A model generated the notes under the pieces. It was not told the origin of the DNA. It saw nothing but the letters and a program-made list of their open reading frames with translations, and searched no databases. A stretch of 64,000 nucleotides of DNA, taken from Scilla litardierei. Lineage: Eukaryota > Streptophyta > Magnoliopsida > Asparagales > Asparagaceae. The translations under genes and the position numbers were made by a program. Shown here piece after piece: positions 21,605 through 32,377 of the stretch. Location of the stretch: the NCBI GenBank assembly GCA_030789695.1, contig CM061139.1, forward strand, positions 197,381,641 to 197,445,640. The letters run 5' to 3'. Every line of letters begins with the position of its first letter. Within the stretch, counting starts at the first letter, position 1.

Positions 21605-24115
21605 TCATCGACGACTCCATTTGCGTCGACTAAATACATGTGAATACCATGCCCTACCCGATGAAGTTTCCTTTTTAGGATCAGCAGGCTGAGACACCCC
21701 AACAACCTGTGACACGCCAACCTGTGACACGCCTTCATCATCACATTGTGTCTGAGGTGGCTGAGACACGCCAACAACCTGTGACACACCTTCATCATCA
21801 CATTGTGTCTGGCTGAGACGGGCCAATATCCACTTCCACATGCTGATGTGAAATGCATGTGTCATCCCATTCTGTCTGTTGCGACTTTGACGTGTCACCC
21901 TGGGTAGGCTGTCAATCTGCCTGCGTCAAATGCTGCGGCCAAGTGCTGACGTCATCCCATGTACCCTGGGTAGGCTGCTGCTGCCAATCGGCTGGAACTT
22001 CCCATACATTATCCCATCCAGGTGCCTGGTGCCAAGCTCCGGCGTTAAATGATATGGGAGAGGGGGTTGCGGCCAAGTGCTGGCGTCAAATGCTCCGTGA
22101 CGGTGTTGCGGCCAAGTGCCGGTGGCATAACCTCCGTGAGGGCGGCTGCTGCCACGTGCTTAGCGTCATATACTCTGGGATGGTCAAGCTGCCAAGTGTC
22201 GACATCATGTGCTCCTGTATGCTGCTACTGAGAGGTGCCATCATCTGCTCTGGTATGCTCCTGCTGAGAAGTGTCGGCGTCATCTGCTCTGGTATGCTCC
22301 TGCTGAGAAGTGCCGGCCTCACCCATCCTATATAAACGACTCAGCTCGCTCGTATCTACACCTTCTGGAAGATGGGGTGTACGATGTAGCACATCATTGA
22401 TATGGGTCCTCATCGTATGCAGCAACCCCTGATCCTGTGTTTGCAATACTTGGCATACCATATCATACAATGTAACATATCCTGCAACCTGTAAAACAAA
22501 TTAAGTATTAATTATATTGGTTTTAAAAAATACTATAAAACAAAAAAACTTGAACATCTTCTTACATATTGGCGCTCGATGGATTCGCGTGGCATTTGTG
22601 CGAACGGAGGTTGCTGCCTCTGAAAAATCCACCTCCTGGTAATCCCCCAATACCACTCCATATAGGCAGCGACCGATACCACATCCCCCTCATGCACAAT
22701 GTGATCTGCTCTATTGACCCAATGCGCAAGAGGATCCCTGATTACAGTAACATCTGCTGGCTGTGATGATCTTGTCTTCCCCGCCAAGACTGGGAGTGCA
22801 GATGGGATGTGTTGACGTAAACCAAATTGCCGCATGACGCGGTCTGGTGCATGCATCACCCGTGCTTCCCAGCAGAATATGGGTGCCCTCGCACGCCATA
22901 ACTCGGGATGTTCGCGACATAACGTCGGCAGCTGCTCGAGTTGCTCTCCATAAGGCTCCCAGGCAACCTATTAGGCATGAAGTACACAAATATATCAGTA
23001 TACTATATTATATATCAATTGATCACCGACGCTATAAAATTTACATATACAAACCTGTGTACTCTCTAACGTGTCAAACTGGTCTCTGTATGTATCAAGG
23101 TTCCCATGAGCAATCTCCATGAATGATTTTCCCGTATTCCACCTGAATCCATAGGGAACGGTGTCAGCAAATACATCCTGCAGGAGCCTTGGTCTTCCTA
23201 CATACATTCTCTCCCAGCTCCAAGCCTGTAAATATGAATTTTTTTCTCAAATTGTGAAATATATATAGATATATATAGATATATCACTATTTTAGCTAAC
23301 AAAAAAAATTAAACCTGCAACAAGAAGCCGCATGCATATAAAGCCTTTGTCTGCTTTAATGCCAACTTGCTGAGCTCAGCATACAAGTGCGCATGTACCA
23401 CACTTTCCTATGAATATTCACCAGCCTCATCAAAATTATCTAACTTTGTCAACCAACGGAGATTTATAGATCCTTTGCTTGGATCCAAAACCAGTAATGT
23501 TCCAATCATATGAAGCAGATATGCCCGTGCATACCGCTGAATGTCATTGTCATCTGCATCCTCAGGCAAATCATCAAATGTATCACGCAACCAACTAAGC
23601 TATACATTGGCTGCTTTCCTTAGTGGGGTATCCTGTCCAAGTAGTCTCTCCATCAACGCACCCCAGCTGCTATCTCGCATTTCACATTGCAATATAGGTT
23701 CCCCATCAATGGGTAGGTCTGTGATGACTTCCACGTCCTGTAGCGTGATTGTCATCTCTCCCTGGTGCATGTGAAATGTATTTGTCTCTGGCCTCCATCT
23801 TTCAACCAAAGCCGTCAGCAATGCGTGGTCCAACCGTACCCAATGCAAGCTCGCACATAGGTGTAATCTGGAGGCTTCACTATAATGTCGTGCGCGATCA
23901 TCTAATCTCCACTTTGTATGTTTTTGTCCATGATCCACAATTCCTATCCATGCATGCAAACATATAATTCACACATTAATTATTTTCCTTCCAATCATAA
24001 TTAATTACGTTGACTATTAATTCTTTCTAAATACATGCCCTTGCACTACATCGGCAAAACGATGACGTGCTTGGTGATACAAGACCACATTAGTTATGGG
24101 TCCAGCCTCCTCCAT
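21605..24115 (-). pseudogene. PMD (plant mobile domain) protein carried by MULE-A, decayed
   Basis: PMD proteins (MAIN/MAIL1 relatives in plants) are nuclear proteins, and copies are known inside MULE and gypsy elements. Reading on minus: a short first exon from an ATG at 24115; a second exon (about 23959 on) with HLCASLHWVRLDHALLTALV, VERWRPETNTFH and MTITLQDVEVITDLPIDG, diagnostic of the PMD; further exons at 23590-23408, 23207-22995 and about 22989-22533; then a tail with repeated TSQQEHTRADD units (22400-22220) and a last ORF (21898-21605) rich in GVSQ repeats. TAG stops interrupt it near 23598 and just after EAGEYS near 23409, with a further stop in the tail. Both main-domain stops could be C-to-T changes from CAG and TGG. 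The gene is in tandem with the transposase, not convergent. Confidence 0.8.
21680..22330 (-). repeat. tandem repeats in the PMD tail
   Basis: Two arrays. At about 22236-22315 a 42-bp unit with TCTGCTCTGGTATGCTCCTG is repeated and decays leftward to 22150. At about 21687-21830 units with CAACAACCTGTGACAC and TTCATCATCACATTGTGTCT are repeated. In the minus frame they code Thr/Ser/Gln/Glu-rich and GVSQ-rich tails. Confidence 0.7.
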
Positions 24116-24387
24116 TTTATAAAAACCTATAACATATAATTAATTGTCATATATCACTACAAATTTCACCAATTATATAATCATCTCATAAACCCTAAAT
24201 TTCAATCTAGATTGAACAATAAACACAAAAACACAAAAAACATTCAATAATATAAAATAGAGGGTAGAAGTTACCTAAAACAATGCCGATTTATCATTCA
24301 AAAATAAAATGAATCGCCGGACTCTGAAGAAGCGGGTGAATTGAGGAGGAGAAGAAGAACAGCAGCCCGCAAACTTGCGAGCGCTGT

Positions 24388-24611
24388 CTGTTTTGGGGAG
24401 ATCTTGGCCGCACCTGCAGAGTGCGGCCGAGAGCCGCACTCTGAAAGTGCGGCTCTGGCCACACTCTAAAGATGCGGCCCGTGGGGCTCACGTGTCACGT
24501 GGGCCAGAACCGACTTCTTTTGGTCTCAAAACCAAAAGAGGTCGGTTTTGCTAAATAAAAAAGAAGTTGATTTTTAAAATTATTTTTTTGGCCTATTTGC
24601 AAAAATTGTCC
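24388..24611 (-). repeat. MULE-A right terminal inverted repeat
   Basis: About 224 bp, the inverted counterpart of 14938-15139 with small indels. It begins CTGTTTTGGGGAGATCTTGG on plus and ends in CAAAAATTGTCC, and carries more copies of the GCCGCAC...GTGCGGC palindrome than the left end. Confidence 0.85.
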
Positions 24612-26080
24612 TTGCCAAAATTGTCGAGAGTATTGCAATTAAATACATATACTTCTATGCATTGAAATGAATTATATGCAAAGTTTTTCTTACATACCAT
24701 ATTTTGACATAAAAGGTTATGTTTTGCATTGAAGTATTTTTGCAATAATTATACTTGCTATAAGTTTGACTTCTTGAAATTGTCAAAGAAGTTATGGACA
24801 ACACATTTACATGATCACTCATGACGCATGCTATAAAAAGTATCACACTCTAACGATAGCTCTGAAGTACTATCTTATGACGTCTGAATTGAGGATCAAA
24901 TATTGCAAGTATGCAAACTCCTGAACAAAATATGAAGTTGCACAGTTCTCTCAAAAAATATGGAAAAAAGAAAAGTCTCAAGGATATTCATCAATACAAA
25001 ATCCATATTGACACTAATGAAATAAATAAATACCGAATATTCGTATACAACGACTCAACATAATGGCTTGAATACCATATTTGAGCGTTTGAATGTAACT
25101 TCAAAAGGTCCATACAGTACGAAATTCGAAGAATGGAGAAAGAAAAAAATAGAGCACACATGTGTCCGAACTCATATAAGTTTCTACTTTGACACGGGTG
25201 GTATAGACACCCAGGATCGGTGATGATGCACTCAATCAAATCACAATCCCAAGAAAATAATCTGAAGAACACAAAGTTTTTTAGAAGGGTGGATCTACAT
25301 TCTATGGAGTGAAAATCAATCTCCATTAAAAATAAAAATAATAAGACTTTTTCCTTGAGAGTTATTATCAAATAGGAGATCTCCTCGAAGAGGCGGCAAC
25401 GATAAGATTAGAGCTAGGGTTTTTAAAATTTAATTGGTAGTTTCTCCTCGGTTCGTCGTGAGAGAGAAAAGGACAGCCAATTGAATCGGGTTGGGTGTGA
25501 GGGTAATTGGAGGGGGGAGAGAGAGAGGTTAAGTGTTTTAAGTTAAAGGCATGGGCCGGCTGTGGGCCAGAGTATGTTTCTTTTGTTAAAAGATAATGGA
25601 ACATTCCAGGTATAATGTGCATACTTTATAGGTTATGCTTGAAATACTAACAATACTCAAATATATCTAGATACTATTTATATAATACTTATAATGATAT
25701 AAACACCATTCAAATATTAATGAGCCGATAATTTTTATATGATCTTTTAATGAAATAACTGATAAATGCTTTAATCATTATATTACCATTATGAACATAA
25801 CTTACGTTATTGAAATATTATTACCATTATGAATATAACTTACGGTATTGAAATATTATCAGTGACCATAATTTTAACTTTAACCTTGTGAAACTTCATG
25901 TCAATTGTTCAAAATCGACTACTGCAAGTAATGTTATATAAAGATGCTATCCCCAACGGAATAGATACAAGATTAATATTTTATATCTTGTATCCATCAA
26001 TGATAATGCTGATAAAATATCTTGTAGCAATTTATAATTTATATTTCATTATTAAGAATGAATGACCTTTATAAAATATA
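24612..26080. other. intergenic between MULE-A and MULE-B
   Basis: AT-rich, no gene recognised. A 38-bp tandem pair lies at 25782-25857. A stretch at about 25440-25560 is richer in GA and resembles a 5' untranslated region, but no coding start follows. Confidence 0.5.
25782..25857. repeat. 38-bp tandem duplication
   Basis: Copies 25782-25819 and 25820-25857 begin ATTACCATTATGAA and end TATTGAAATATT, with two mismatches. Confidence 0.85.
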
Positions 26081-26163
26081 GGGTAAATTACATGAAAATA
26101 CTCTAATGTTTGGGCTACTTTAATAAATATACCCTGAGCTTTGTTTTGTTTAAAATTTATACC
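26081..26163 (+). repeat. MULE-B left TIR (83 bp)
   Basis: Begins GGGTAAATTACATG and ends AAAATTTATACC. Inverted partner at 33357-33439. Confidence 0.92.
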
Positions 26164-27489
26164 CTCAAGGGTAAAAAGGCTGACGGGGGTTTAAAAAGAA
26201 GCGAATGGACCGTTATGCCCCTGAGCACTTATAACGTTTGGTAGGCTGTGTGGGTGAAAGTTAAGTTCCCGTCAGTAAAAAAACGAAGGGGCAAAGAAAA
26301 CGAAGAGCGGTAAAAAAATAGGGCAAGAATTGAAGGGGAAAAGGAGAGATCAGAGGAAGAAAGCAGGAGATCGGGCTTACAGCTGAAGAAGTACGACGTG
26401 CAGCGGCAGTGGCGTGAAGGCTCTTGAAGGAAGATGACTTAGCGGCAGAGAATCGCAAAGATGGTGAGTAAAGAAACAATTTTTACCCAGTTTTCAGTTA
26501 TTTTTTAATTTTTCTCTTTTTAATTACAGTAATTTTTGGTTTATGTTCATCAAGAAGGTAAATTAGTGAAGTTAAAAAGGGATTTTTTTAAATTGGGAGT
26601 TTGGATGGGGAAAATTTCCTATTACTATGGTTAATTGTGTGATTTATGCTCAGATGTTTGTAGTGAATTAAATGCATAGTGTTGGGGGGTCATGAATGTG
26701 AACATGCAACAGGCAGTGTTGGGGGTCATGACTGTGAACATGCAATATGCAACAAGCTCAAGTAGTATATATGACTGCATTTTTGACTGCTGAAATTTAA
26801 AGTGTGTAAAAATGTTTGTTTGGTATTGTGATGACTTTTTGTTACAGAGCCACAAGGTCACATTGAAAATACATCATGGGGGAATGCTGAAAATTGGGCC
26901 GGCAGGGTATTATGGAGGGGGGAGGAGGCAGTATTTGTTGACTGCATTGCAGGGCTGTTATCAGTGGAAAATCTGAAGGTGATGATAAAGGAGTTGGGAT
27001 ATACAGGCAGGTTCTATATATACTATAAGCTATGGAGGAAAAATTTTGCTTGGTGCAGTAGAATAGATGATGATGAGCAAGCATCAACTTTATTAAACAT
27101 TCAAGGGAGTAGGACTATAAACTTGTACATTGCACATGAATCTCAAGGGCGGGCAATAGAAGACAAAAATGCTTCAGCTGGGCCAATTATAGACTTGTGT
27201 GAAGAAGAAGGTGATGAGACAGATGAGGTGCCAAGTACAGTGCCAAGTAAGGGAGTACATGAGGAGGATATGACTGAGCAAACTACAGATGTAAATGACC
27301 ATGAAACAGAGGATGAAATAGAAGTAAATCTAAGCTACCCTGTATCATTGGTAAATGAGTATACAACACAAGAGGAGGCAGAGGAGCAAAGTGAATGGGT
27401 ATGTATTGATGCAACACAATCACAGTATGATGCATCACTGGTGCATTTTGAGTTGGCTTGTACTGACCTAACAACAATTCATAATGAAA

Positions 27490-27825
27490 GGGGATTGGAT
27501 AGAGCAGAGACAAGATCAAATGGAGGGACCATTGGAACATGCTGAGGTGCAAGTGGATGGAAATGATACTGCATTTACAGAGCCAACAGAGATGCAGACA
27601 GAAGGGGATTGGATGGAGCAGAGACAAGATCAAATGAAGGGACCACTGGAGCATGGTGAGATGCAAGTGGATGGAACTGATACTGAATTTACAGAGCCAA
27701 CAGGGATGCAGACTAAAGGGGCTTGGATAGAGCAGAGACAAGATCAAATGGAGGGACCACTGAAGCATATTGAGGTGCAAGTGGATGGAACTGATACTGC
27801 ACTTACAAAGCCAACACATGAAACG
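27490..27825 (+). repeat. three 114-bp tandem repeats in the transposase N-terminal part
   Basis: Units begin at 27490, 27604 and 27718, each starting GGGG then ATTGGAT or CTTGGAT. They encode 38-residue acidic units with WIEQRQDQMEGPL and VQVDGTDT. The third is slightly shortened and runs into a Ser/Glu-rich acidic stretch. Confidence 0.9.
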
Positions 27826-30186
27826 TCAAGGCAACAGACATTTACTAAAGGTATGATGTCAGAGGCAGAGGCAGAGTCAGAGTCAAAGTCAGAGTCAGAT
27901 TATGATTATGATCCTTCAGGTGAAGATGATGAAGAATGGGAATACAATGATCCAATTGAGAGAACTGACAATGCAAGCCAGCAAAGTGAAAGGTGGGCAG
28001 AATCAGATCCTCTATATAATCCCTCAGGAGAATCAGATGATGAAGAAAGTTGCAGTGTTGATGACAGCTTGTCTGGAGATGGTGAAGGTGATGCAACCAC
28101 CATGGAACCAAGAAGATTCACAAGAACTGATGGAATGCATGTGTTGGGGGGTCCTGAATATGATCCACAGACTGAATGGGCAACAGACAGTGAGGATTCT
28201 GATGGCATTAGGAGTGTGAGACATAGTGATGATGAGTTGCACACTCGAAGGGGACATTCATCACATAAAATGGACTTGGACAATCCACACTTGGAAGTAG
28301 GCATGGAGTTTGCAACTCCAGCTGAATTCAGATTGTTGTTGAGAGAGCATGACATACGAAATGGCTATGACTTAAAATTCAAGAAGAATGAGGGTGGTAG
28401 GATACGGGTACACTGCAGTAATGATTGTGGTTGGGTATGTGCAGGGTCATGGGACAGGCACAGAGATAAATGGATATTGAAGAAACTGACTACACATGTA
28501 AACTGTCAATTTGTTAGAGCCAATAATCAAGTGACAGATCATTGGATAGCCAATAAATATGTTGACCACTTCAGGGATCAACCCCACTTACCCTTACCAG
28601 CATTGAGGAATTTTTGAGTAGGGATTTTGGAATTGATGTAAAGCAAGATTCTAAGTTGTGGAGGGCAAGGAGAATAGCTAATGAATATATCGTAGGCTCG
28701 TATAAAAAACAGTTTAAACAGCTCTGGAACTATTCTCATGCTGTTATGGAGAGAAACACAGGGATATTTGTCAAGATAAGGTCACGACCTAGTGCATCTG
28801 AGGATGAGCCTATATTTGATGGCATATTTATCACGTATCAATGTCAGGTGAATGGATTCAAAGAAGGATGTAGGCCGTTCATGGGCCTAGATGGTACATT
28901 CTTGAAGACAGATATTGGGGGGTACTTCTAAGTCAAACAAGCAGAGATGGGAACAATGGCATGATTCTTGTTGCAATTGCTATTGTGATAAATGAATCGA
29001 AAGATACGTGGACTTGGTTCTTACAATGTTTGCTGGAGGCCTTGGAGGTGGACCATAATCAACCGTTTACTTTCATTTCAGATAGACACAAGGATCTGTT
29101 GGAGACATTCAAAGATATACTTCCAGGAGCACATCATAAGTTTTGTCTAAGACACATGTATGAAAATTTTAGAAAGACATTCAGGCCACTGCTGTATAGG
29201 AAGCTGATGTGGGATATTTGTACTACATATGTGGAGGAAGAATGTATATTAGCAATTGAGGCTTTTTACAAGTCTAATCCTGAAGTAGTGAAATGGCTTT
29301 GTGCCATAAGCTTGGATTCATGGTGTCGTAGCTACTTCACAAATAGCAGTTTCTGTGACCTGTTGGTGAATAACATTTCAGAATCTTTCAACAAGTTCAT
29401 CCTTGAAGCCAGGGATAAACCAATCATTACCTGCCTAGAGATGATAAGGAGGCAGCTAATGACGATGTTTCAAAAGAAGAAGACAATTGCTGCAATTTGG
29501 ACTTCAGACACGTGCCCGAGAATTATTGAGAAATTGATGAAGATGAAAAGAAAAAGCTCAAGTATGCGTGTTGTCTATGCTGGAGAGGGACACTATGAGG
29601 TCAATGATGGTCAAAAAGGATGCTACACCTTGAATGTTGAAACAAGGAGATGTGACTGTCGGTATTGGCAAATGACAGGGATACCATGCATGCATGCTTG
29701 TGCAGCTTTGATGAGTGAGAATAAGCACCCAGAAGATTACGTGCATGGGTATTACACAAGGTCAATGTATATGCAAGCTTATGCAGGAATGATTAATCCC
29801 ATTCCTGATTCTAGGTTTTGGCCTTTAACTCAGTACTCAGAATTAGTGCCCCCACCATATAGGAAGCCTCCTGGTAGGCCACCAAAGAAGAGGAGAGGAG
29901 AGTTCGAGGCAGGACCTAGTCAAAGAGCAAGAAGGGTTCAGATTCAAAAATGTCAAAGGTGCCAAGGAGACGGACACAACAAAAGGAGTTGTAAGAATGC
30001 CCCAAAGTCAAAGCCATCTAATAGTACTGGAAATCCAAGAGGCATGCCAAGATCTATACAAAATGAGCTTAGCAAAGAGTGTAGACCTGAGTTAGCATCT
30101 ATCTTGATGGGAGCATGTGTTAATGTGATGGGAAGATATCCAGGTATTATGGCTGCTGGTGTCAATGTGATGGGTGGTAGAATTGT

Positions 30187-30890
30187 AAGTACTTAATTTG
30201 TTCTTCAACTTCTTCCTTAGTGTAAAATACAACCATGACATAGTAATAGAAGATGACATATGTAATTGTAGGGACATTCACAAGTTCAACAAGGAGGTGG
30301 GGCTGGGAGGGGTGGTGGAAGAGGGCCAGATATTCAATTTCAGACAGAAGTAAGTACTTGATACATATTTCAATTTAGTCATCTTGTTTCATACAGTACT
30401 AGTTAGATATTTCATTGACAACACACCATGTTTTTATGTAGGTACAACAACCTTCCCAACATGGCAGAGGGGCTGTTAGGGGTGATGTAAGGGGTTCTGA
30501 TAGGGGTGTTGTTATGGGTGGTAGGAGAGGACACAAGCAATTACATTCTAGGAGGGGTGGTGGAAGAGAGCCAAATATTCATGTTCAGACAAATGTTAGT
30601 AATAGTTACACATTGCAATTTATTCATATAGTACTAGTTAGATATTTCATTGACAACAAACCATGTTTTTATGTAGGTACAACAACCTTTCCAACATGGC
30701 AGAGGTGCTGTTAGGGGTGCTGTTATGGGTGCTGTTATGGGTGGTAGGAGAGAGACACATCAGCAAGTACAATCTGGGAGGGGTGGTGGAAGAGGGCCAC
30801 AAAAGCAAGGTCATCATGGGATAAGATCTCCTGTTCAGCTTGTCTAATACAACATGTACATTATTTCTTTTCAGCTACATCTGATACATC
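30187..30890 (+). other. small 3' exons of the MULE-B transposase gene
   Basis: Several exon-sized blocks have GT-AG edges: donor ATT|GTAAGTACTT at about 30186; acceptor TTGTAG|GGACATTC at about 30271; donor near 30351 (GTAAGTACTTG); acceptors TTTATGTAG|GTACAACAAC at about 30442 and 30677. The blocks encode Gly/Arg-rich segments such as GRGGGRGP and GGRRGH and are diverged copies of each other. Exact splicing is inference. Confidence 0.6.
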
Positions 30891-31670
30891 ATGTGTTTAA
30901 TGAAGGCACAACAAGATCCTCCCCAAGGAGGGGGTGATAGGGCAGGCAGAAGAGGGAGACTGCAGCAAGGTGGGGATGAGAGGGTTGGCAGCAGGGGTAC
31001 ACAGCAAGTACATCATGAGAGTGTTGGCAACAAAGGGCCACATCATCAAGGTCATCATGGGGTAAGATATTCATCTCAGCTTGTCTGATAGATTATTTTA
31101 TTTCAGATTGTCTGATACATCATGCATATTACATCTGATACATCATGTGTTTAATGAAGGCACAACAAGATCCTCCCCAAGGAGGGGGTGATAGGGCAGG
31201 CAGAAGAGGGAGACTGCAGCAAGGTGGGGATGAGAGGGTTGGCAGCAGGGGTACACATCAAGTACATCATGAGAGTGTTGGCAACAAAGGGCCACAGCAT
31301 CAAGGTCATCATGGGGTAAGATATTCATCTCAGCTTGTCTGATAGATTATTTTATTTCAGATTGTCTGATACATCATGCATATTACATCTGATACATCAT
31401 GTGTTTAATGAAGGAACAACAATATCCTCCCCAAGGAGGGGGTGATAGGGCAGGTAGAAGAGGGAGACAGCAGCAAATTGGATCTGAGAGGGTTGGCAGT
31501 AGAGGGCTACAGCAGAAATGTGGGGATGAGAGGGTTGTAAGCAGTGTGACACAGCAGCAAATTGGATCTGAGATGGATGGCAGCAGGGTGCTACAGCAGC
31601 AAGGTGGGGATGAGAGGGTTGGCAGCATTGTGACACAGCAGCAAGGTGTATCTGAGAGGGTTGGCAGCAA
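30876..31670 (+). repeat. 254-bp tandem repeat, exon plus intron duplicated
   Basis: Three units with starts near 30891, 31145 and 31399 have a period of exactly 254 bp. Units 1 and 2 are almost identical (two or three differences). Unit 3 diverges after about 70 bp into internal CAGCAGCAA-rich repeats of about 48-60 bp. Each unit holds an exon-like block from AATGAAG|GCACAACAAGATCC to CATCATGGG|GTAAGATATTC, coding Gly/Arg/Gln-rich residues with QQDPPQGGGDRAGRRGR, then intron-like TTTATTTCAG DNA. Confidence 0.9.
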
Positions 31671-31679
31671 GGTGTATCT

Positions 31680-31785
31680 GGTAGCATGTTGAAGACATAC
31701 AAGAGAGCCCCCAGAGAGAACACATCAGTAGTCCCTACAAGATTTACTGGGGCCTGTGGAGGAACCAGTTCAGCATTCATGATCT
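31680..31785 (-). pseudogene. possible captured receptor-kinase fragment
   Basis: On the minus strand this about 105-bp piece reads NAELVPPQAPVNLVGTTDVFS then LGALLYVFNML. That resembles subdomains VIII-IX of plant receptor kinases, especially lectin-type ones (APELV...TDVFSFGALLLEV). It is antisense to the transposase gene, directly after its last Gly-rich exon. If correct, it is a host exon piece picked up by the MULE. The similarity is short and I recognised it only from memory of the family pattern, so confidence is low. Confidence 0.3.
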
Positions 31786-32377
31786 GAAACTGATGATATC
31801 ATATAGGGTTGGATAATGTATTTTTAGTATTTAGCATCTTGGATAGGCAATTGCTGCAATTTTTTGGGGAGAACATGTATGCACCAGTACAATATTCTGC
31901 AAGTGACATGTATGTTGGTTGTACGTTGGATGTACTTTGGATGTTTGATGTATGTTGGATGTTTGAATTTGTTAGCATCTTGTGTTGGACATGTTTGCTG
32001 TTTTTTTTTGGTAGAACATGTACTGCAGTTGACACCATGACATTTATCTGAAGAATGTTATATGTGATTGTTTTATGCAATGTTTGGAGTGTTGCAGATG
32101 TCTATAATATTCATCTTGTGTTATTGTGTGTGTTATTTGTTGGGAAGTAATTGTGTTATTGTGTGTTGCTGAATAGCTCATTTATATCTTTCACTGCATT
32201 TATTCATATATATATCATTCACTCCATACATTGATAAGCATGCATCAAAGTTCTATATATACCACATTTATTCATGTTGCTGAATAGCTCATATATATCA
32301 TTCACTGCAAGCATATTGATCCATACAGTAATACCACATTGACCCTACCCAAAACATAACATCCTACTCAAGGTGAG
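31786..32377. other. space between the convergent MULE-B genes
   Basis: AT-rich and T-rich on plus. It holds TGTATGTTGGATGT-type short repeats (about 31905-31965) and twice TTCATGTTGCTGAATAGCTCAT-like phrases (about 32165 and 32270). It would contain the 3' ends of both transcripts. Confidence 0.5.

Larger units (their letters stand above)
14938..24611 (-). mobile_element. MULE-A: large Mutator-like element with PMD gene
   Basis: Inverted ends start GGACAATTTTTG on both sides (14938 rightward, 24611 leftward) and stay similar for about 200 bp, including GAGGTCGGTT, a GTGGGGC segment and GCCGCAC palindromes. The flanks are TTGTCAAAA (14929-14937) and TTGCCAAAA (24612-24620), a 9-bp target duplication with one mismatch, as expected for Mutator. 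Inside, on the minus strand, are a decayed MuDR-type transposase gene (about 15620-19727) and upstream of it a decayed PMD gene (about 21605-24115). A hAT element has inserted in the transposase gene. The element is no longer autonomous. Confidence 0.9.
26461..31692 (+). pseudogene. MULE-B transposase (MuDR family), catalytic residues kept, frame broken
   Basis: A likely first exon is just ATG before GTGAGT at 26464; TTACAG at 26842-26847 then opens the N-terminal VTLKIHHGGMLK segment typical of plant MULE transposases. Next come an acidic linker with three 38-aa repeats, the MuDR DNA-binding region (28270-28600, CSNDCGWVCAGSW), the DDE core with Asp in MGLDGTF (28890), Asp in ISDRHKDL (29085) and Glu in NISESFNKF (29385), the SWIM finger CDCRYW...CMHA (29650-29695), an AT-hook-like GRPPKKRRG and a CCHC knuckle CQRCQGDGHNKRSC (29953-29994). 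Small 3' exons with GT-AG edges add a Gly/Arg/Gln tail. Four single-base shifts break it: in the G runs at 26917-26922 and 28917-28922, near 27485-27493 and near 28585-28610. These may be decay or sequencing error. Confidence 0.85.

Noticed and set aside
21605..22335. CRISPR-like direct repeats
   Set aside because: The repeats are tandem without unique spacers of constant length and lie in the coding tail of a plant gene.
27283..28355. Long minus-strand ORFs under the MULE-B transposase
   Set aside because: Antisense shadows of the repeat and acidic coding region, with Leu/His-rich content typical of such shadows.
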